A program made the translations under genes and the position numbers. Below are positions 7,701-11,940 of a stretch of 11,940 bases of DNA, piece after piece. The notes under the pieces were generated by a model, which did no database searches, had not been told where the DNA came from, and was given only the letters and a program-made list of their open reading frames with translations. Within the stretch, counting starts at the first letter, position 1. Every line of letters begins with the position of its first letter. The DNA is taken from positions 1 to 11,940 of the forward strand of contig JAGTUZ010000140.1 of NCBI GenBank assembly GCA_018224415.1, written 5' to 3'. This stretch comes from Bacteroidota bacterium. GTDB taxonomy: Bacteria > Bacteroidota > Ignavibacteria > SZUA-365.

Positions 7701-8960
7701 GTATTCCTCGCTGTCAACGCGCTGGATGTCGGCGCCGAGATCGCGGAGTTTGAGTTCGATTGCTTCATACCCCCGGTCGATGTGGTAGACGCGCAGTACT
7801 TCGGTGTTTCCTTTCGCGACCAGTCCCGCAATGAGCAGCGATGCGCTGGCACGCAGGTCGGTGGACATCACCGTCGCACCGGTGAGCCGGTCGAGCCCGT
7901 GGATCACGGCGGTATTCTTTGTCACATCGATATGCGCCCCGAGACGCTGCAGCTCCGGGACGTGGTTGAAGCGGTCGAAGTACACGGTGTCGGTGACGAC
8001 GGTGCTGCCTTGGGCGACAGCCATCATCGCCATCCACTGGGCCTGCATGTCCGTAGGGAAACCGGGATAGATGGCCGTGGTGACGTTCACCGCTTCGAGC
8101 CGCTCCGGGGCGCGCAAGGTTACGTGGTCTTCGCCGGTTTCTATTTCGCAGCCCGCCTCGCGGAACTTTGAAAGCACGACGGTGAGCTGGGAAGGATCGA
8201 CGCGCTCAAGCCTGACCTCACCGCCTGTGGCAGCAGCGGCGGCAAGGTATGTGCCCGCCTCGATACGGTCGGGAATATTCTTGTCGTTGGCGGAATGCAG
8301 CGTTTCGACTCCCTCGATGACGAGGCAGTTGCCCCCGATGCCGTCGATGTGCGCGCCCATGCGCTGGAGGAATAACGCGAGCTGCGTGATTTCGGGTTCG
8401 GTAGCCGCGTTGCGGATCACCGTCGTTCCCTTCGCCAGCACGGCCGCCATCAGGGCGTTCCCCGTCGCGCCCACACTCGAGATGTCGAAGCTGATATCCG
8501 CCCCGCGCAGACGGTCGGCCTTCGCGATGACATAGCCGGCTTCGATCTCGATCTCCGCACCGAGCTTCTGCATGGCCTTCAGGTGCAGGTCCACCGGACG
8601 CGGTCCCCACGCGCATCCTCCGGGATAGGAGACCTTCGCGTAGCCGAAACGGCCGAGCAGTGGACCGAGCACATAAAACGACGCCCGCATTTTCTTCACG
8701 AGATCGTACGGTGCCTCGTAGCTGCGGATGTTGCTTGTGTCGAGTTCGATGATGGTACCGGGATGCCGCACCTCAACGCCCATGGTTTCGAGCAGGGTGG
8801 ACATGGTGGTGATGTCGCGGAGACGGGGTGTGTTCTCCAGTCGGCATACGCCGTCGGCAAGCAGCGTCGCAGGCATGAGTGCGAGCGATGCATTTTTGGC
8901 GCCGGAAACGGCAACCGAACCGCTGAGGCGATTGCCTCCTCGAATAATGAATTTGTCCAT
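7698..8960 (-). CDS. murA: UDP-N-acetylglucosamine 1-carboxyvinyltransferase (MurA)
   Basis: This cytoplasmic enzyme transfers enolpyruvate from PEP to UDP-GlcNAc, the first committed step of peptidoglycan synthesis. The 420-residue product has the usual family length. It opens with MDKFIIRGGNRLSGSVAVSG and has the substrate-binding pair Lys22-Asn23 (SGAKNA). The catalytic loop YPGGCAWGPRPVD holds Cys116, equivalent to Cys115 of E. coli; enzymes with Asp there resist fosfomycin, so this one should be sensitive. Asp304 (FPTDMQAQ) and Arg396 (HIDRGYE) match the catalytic Asp and PEP-contacting Arg of the family. Fold repeats ending in MGA/LGA are intact. The frame stays open to 9344, but residues upstream of 8960 translate the spacer repeats and are not MurA. 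It leads an operon: the next gene starts one base after its stop. A candidate promoter lies at 9028-9057. Confidence 0.98.
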   Translation of the reverse strand: MDKFIIRGGNRLSGSVAVSGAKNASLALMPATLLADGVCRLENTPRLRDITTMSTLLETMGVEVRHPGTIIELDTSNIRSYEAPYDLVKKMRASFYVLGPLLGRFGYAKVSYPGGCAWGPRPVDLHLKAMQKLGAEIEIEAGYVIAKADRLRGADISFDISSVGATGNALMAAVLAKGTTVIRNAATEPEITQLALFLQRMGAHIDGIGGNCLVIEGVETLHSANDKNIPDRIEAGTYLAAAAATGGEVRLERVDPSQLTVVLSKFREAGCEIETGEDHVTLRAPERLEAVNVTTAIYPGFPTDMQAQWMAMMAVAQGSTVVTDTVYFDRFNHVPELQRLGAHIDVTKNTAVIHGLDRLTGATVMSTDLRASASLLIAGLVAKGNTEVLRVYHIDRGYEAIELKLRDLGADIQRVDSEEY

Positions 8961-9027
8961 GTGATGTTGAGCGTCCGCTGTGATGGTGACCGTCCCTGCC
9001 ACGGGGCCGATTCGTTCGGAACACAGT

Positions 9028-9057
9028 AATGTACGAAGCATGCGTGACTCATTGCAA
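9028..9057 (-). promoter_or_regulatory. murA: Candidate promoter of the murA operon
   Basis: On the - strand TTGCAA (9057-9052) is followed after 18 bases by TACATT (9033-9028), a fair sigma-70-like pair. It would give a leader of about 60 bases before the murA ATG. Primary sigma factors in Bacteroidota-type bacteria often prefer other motifs, so this is tentative. I see no strong Shine-Dalgarno before murA. Confidence 0.3.
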
Positions 9058-9100
9058 TGTGCGCACAGAGACCGGATCCCGCTCTGACCTCGACATCCAG

Positions 9101-9275
9101 GGCGGAAGGACGGCCTGCCGCGCCGTAGCGGAGCGTAGCGACGCGAAGGCGGGAAGGACGGAAGGACGGAAGGGCGGCCTGCCGCGCCGTAGCGGAGCGT
9201 AGCGACGCGAAGGCGGGAAGGACGGAAGGACGGGCCGCGCCCGCCGAAGCGTCGCGCAGCGACGCGAAGGCGGGG
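9101..9275. repeat. 64-base GC-rich tandem repeat, two near-perfect copies plus a degenerate third
   Basis: Bases 9111-9169 and 9175-9233 are identical over 59 bases at a period of 64 (unit begins CGGCCTGCCGCGCCGTAGCG). The flank to the left (9101-9110) also matches the end of the first unit at 8 of 10 positions. A third, partial copy at 9242-9274 matches about 29 of 33 positions of the unit's core. In it the core has become a perfect hairpin: GCGTCGC at 9249-9255 pairs with GCGACGC at 9259-9265 around a 3-base loop. Inside the unit there are short internal repeats (CGTAGCG twice, GGAAGGAC twice). It resembles interspersed REP-like spacer repeats. Confidence 0.9.
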
Positions 9276-9305
9276 TTGTCGCGGAAGGTGGGGAATGGCT
9301 ATATT
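9276..9305 (+). promoter_or_regulatory. Candidate promoter of the coiled-coil protein gene
   Basis: TTGTCG at 9276-9281 and TATATT at 9300-9305 are separated by 18 bases, a good sigma-70-like pair (the -10 matches five of six consensus bases). It starts directly after the repeat region and would give a leader of about 50 bases before the ATG at 9362. Confidence 0.4.
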
Positions 9306-9361
9306 CCTTCGATCATGTTTCAACCACGGAGGACGTGGGCGCAAGGCGTCCGCGGAACAAC

Positions 9362-10189
9362 ATGGCTTCCTACGGAACCTACTTTCTCAAGGCGCTGAAA
9401 AATCCCGTGAGCCTGGTGCTGCTGGGCGGACTCGGCGCCATCAGTCTCGTCTCCATGAATCCGCTTCCCCTGATCCTGGGACTCGCCGGAAAGGCGCTGT
9501 TTGTCGGCGTTGCGCCGGCCCTGCCGGTCTGGCGGAACTTTGTTGATGGGAGGGAGCGGGCCGTTGCGCTGGTTGAGGAGTCCGACCGGACCAACCGGCT
9601 GCTCGAGGCCTTGCCTGCGGCAGAACAGCAACGGTACCAGAACCTGCGTGTGCTGGGGGAAGGCATTCGGAAGAACTACGCACAGTACAGCGACGCGAGC
9701 CGGGATTTTCTCGCGCAGATGTCCTCGCGCATCGATGACATGCAGGAACGCTTTCTTCGTATGCTGATCGCCAAGGACAGCTACGCAAAGCATCTCGCCA
9801 CGAATACCACGGTGGAACTCGACAGACGGATCGCCGCGCTGGAGGACGAGATCGCCACAGCCGATGAGCGCGTGGGGGCCGTCAAGCAAAAACAGCGCGC
9901 GGTGCTCGAGCAGAGGCGCGAGAAGCTGCGCAAGGCGGAAGATGATAGCGCGCTCCTCGAGGCACAACTCGGCACGCTCGAGGAAATGATGCTGCTCGTC
10001 AAGGAGCAGTCCATCACGATGAGAGAACCAGAGGAAATGACCGCCCAGCTCGACGGGATCATGACCGAAATCGAACACACCGAATCCACTGTTGCCGCGA
10101 TCGAGACTTCGTTCGATCTTGCTTTTGACAGGGCGCTCGCCGCATCGACGTCCGATAGTGCGAACCCGCCCGAGAACATATCGCGATAA
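9362..10189 (+). CDS. Membrane-anchored coiled-coil protein, function unknown
   Basis: I do not recognise a named family in this 275-residue protein. Residues 13-32 and 34-54 are hydrophobic and can form two membrane segments or a hairpin (NPVSLVLLGGLGAISLV and NPLPLILGLAGKALFVGV). The rest is charged and helical: a segment to about 135 (RYQNLRVLGEGIRKNY, then SRIDDMQERFLRML) and a long coiled coil at about 150-260 with heptad-like Glu/Leu/Arg spacing. The tail is polar (STSDSANPPENISR). The topology suggests a cytoplasmic coiled coil tethered to the inner membrane, such as a scaffold or envelope-organising protein; this is inference. ATG at 9362 is preferred because the protein then begins with the conserved-looking MASYGTYFLKALKNP. 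An in-frame GTG at 9335 sits only two bases after a GGAGG and would add nine residues. The carboxylase gene follows after 113 bases in the same direction. Confidence 0.8.
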   Translation: MASYGTYFLKALKNPVSLVLLGGLGAISLVSMNPLPLILGLAGKALFVGVAPALPVWRNFVDGRERAVALVEESDRTNRLLEALPAAEQQRYQNLRVLGEGIRKNYAQYSDASRDFLAQMSSRIDDMQERFLRMLIAKDSYAKHLATNTTVELDRRIAALEDEIATADERVGAVKQKQRAVLEQRREKLRKAEDDSALLEAQLGTLEEMMLLVKEQSITMREPEEMTAQLDGIMTEIEHTESTVAAIETSFDLAFDRALAASTSDSANPPENISR

Positions 10190-10209
10190 AGCGTCGCATC
10201 TCGCGAGAT
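10179..10209. promoter_or_regulatory. Two perfect palindromes with centres 20 bases apart
   Basis: TATCGCGATA (10179-10188) overlaps the stop codon of the coiled-coil gene, and ATCTCGCGAGAT (10198-10209) follows it. Both are perfect palindromes around TCGCGA, and their centres are exactly 20 bases apart, the same period as the adjacent array. They look like binding sites for a dimeric regulator, but no regulator is identified. Confidence 0.5.
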
Positions 10210-10210
10210 A

Positions 10211-10276
10211 CACAGCTCATCTCGATAAGCCACAGCTCGTCTCGATTACCCACAGCTCATCTCGATAACCCACAGC
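10211..10276. repeat. 20-base tandem repeat array upstream of the carboxylase gene
   Basis: Three full units at 10211-10230, 10231-10250 and 10251-10270 (consensus CACAGCTCATCTCGATAACC) differ from each other at one to three positions. A fourth begins at 10271 (CACAGC) and then diverges. The sequence before the array (10191-10210) holds a related CATCTCG. The array fills most of the gap in front of the carboxylase start. The 20-base period is close to two helical turns, which would put all copies on the same DNA face. It has no spacers, so it is not a CRISPR. Confidence 0.9.
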
Positions 10277-10290
10277 AGTCCATCCAATCC

Positions 10291-10294
10291 GGAG
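10291..10294 (+). promoter_or_regulatory. pccB: Ribosome binding site deciding the carboxylase start
   Basis: GGAG lies eight bases before the ATG at 10303 but only two bases before the in-frame GTG at 10297, so the ATG is the likely start. Confidence 0.6.
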
Positions 10295-10302
10295 TCGTGA
10301 CC

Positions 10303-11850
<1,548 letters not shown>

Positions 11851-11861
11851 ATATGATAGCT

Positions 11862-11878
11862 AATGGCTGATAGCCATT
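11862..11878. terminator. Weak hairpin between convergent genes, possible terminator
   Basis: AATGGCT (11862-11868) and AGCCATT (11872-11878) form a perfect 7-bp stem with a GAT loop, 12 bases after the carboxylase stop. The following bases (CAGTTATTAT) are only moderately T-rich. The position between two converging genes suits a bidirectional terminator, but the stem is modest. Confidence 0.4.
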
Positions 11879-11884
11879 CAGTTA

Positions 11885-11940
11885 TTATCGGACGAGGATT
11901 GTCCGCGCCACGGTTCCGATTTCCCCATACCCACGAAGAA
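11885..11940 (-). CDS. C-terminal end of a convergent gene (partial, runs off the window)
   Basis: On the - strand one frame is open from the window's right edge and reads LRGYGEIGTVARTILVR, followed by two TAA stops in tandem (11885-11887 and 11882-11884). The ending ARTILVR resembles the short basic ends of T9SS sorting domains (compare TRKMLLMK in the protein at 1916-4678). Seventeen residues are too few to be sure. If correct, it would be a second T9SS cargo and makes the 3' end of the carboxylase gene convergent. Confidence 0.4.
   Translation of the reverse strand, partial: LRGYGEIGTVARTILVR

Larger units (their letters stand above)
8961..9361. other. Divergent non-coding spacer
   Basis: About 400 bases separate murA (leftward) from the coiled-coil gene (rightward). 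It contains a candidate leftward promoter (9028-9057), a 64-base tandem repeat with a degenerate third copy (9101-9275), and a candidate rightward promoter (9276-9305). No gene is supported; the apparent reading frames through the repeat are low-complexity Arg/Pro/Ser peptides. Confidence 0.7.

Noticed and set aside
6533..7753. A 406-codon open frame on the + strand opposite the small propeller gene
   Set aside because: It overlaps two leftward genes and crosses their coupled junction. The seven evenly spaced Asp-boxes on the - strand leave no doubt about the coding strand.
8598..8636. Fosfomycin-resistant MurA
   Set aside because: The active-site loop keeps Cys (GGCAWG, residue 116), not the Asp of naturally resistant enzymes.
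10125..10159. Promoter for pccB inside the coiled-coil gene (TTGACA with GATAGT)
   Set aside because: The hexamers are 23 bases apart, too far for a normal promoter, and the second is a weak match.
9320..10213. A 297-codon open frame on the - strand opposite the coiled-coil gene
   Set aside because: It has the His/Arg/Leu-rich composition of an antisense shadow. The + strand product shows coherent membrane and coiled-coil segments.
10211..10276. Possible CRISPR array
   Set aside because: The 20-base units abut each other with no unique spacers, and there are no cas genes.

Overview
The window looks like a chromosomal segment of a GC-rich, Gram-negative member of the Bacteroidota/Chlorobiota (FCB) side of the bacterial tree. 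The best evidence is a secreted protein at 1916-4678 that ends in a type IX secretion (T9SS) C-terminal sorting domain with the NYPNPFNPATTIRYSLP signature. That signature is typical of Ignavibacteria, Kapabacteria, Rhodothermota and relatives. Genus or species cannot be fixed from this sequence alone.

Layout. (1) At 1-1819 on the + strand, the last codons of an upstream gene are followed by a strong hairpin. Next comes a membrane sensor histidine kinase with a LytS-type 5TM input domain, a PAS domain, HisKA and HATPase_c. (2) At 1818-1851 a strong intrinsic terminator serves the leftward genes. (3) Four genes lie on the - strand between 1916 and 8960. In transcription order they are murA; a seven-bladed Asp-box (BNR/sortilin-like) propeller lipid-free secreted protein; a secreted alpha/alpha-toroid, polysaccharide-lyase-like protein of unknown substrate; and, after a 185-base gap, a 920-residue Asp-box/T9SS protein. 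The first three are almost certainly cotranscribed, because both junctions are the same one-base TGA-C-ATG arrangement. (4) A divergent, non-coding spacer at 8961-9361 carries a 64-base tandem repeat plus candidate promoters facing each way. (5) On the + strand there follow a small membrane-anchored coiled-coil protein of unknown function, a 20-base-period tandem array with palindromes, and the carboxyltransferase (beta) subunit of a propionyl-CoA-type biotin-dependent carboxylase. (6) The last ~60 bases look like the C-terminal end of a convergent - strand gene.

How the genes may work together. MurA makes the first committed peptidoglycan precursor in the cytoplasm. The two genes translated directly behind it encode exported proteins, so the operon couples cell-wall precursor synthesis to two uncharacterised envelope proteins. 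This is the most original biological lead in the window, but it rests on gene order only. The sensor kinase and the carboxylase subunit appear unrelated to this operon; their partners (a response regulator and a biotin carboxylase/biotin carrier) are not in the window.

No RNA genes, CRISPR arrays, insertion sequences or phage genes were seen. Several long open frames antisense to the real genes were judged to be GC-driven shadows.
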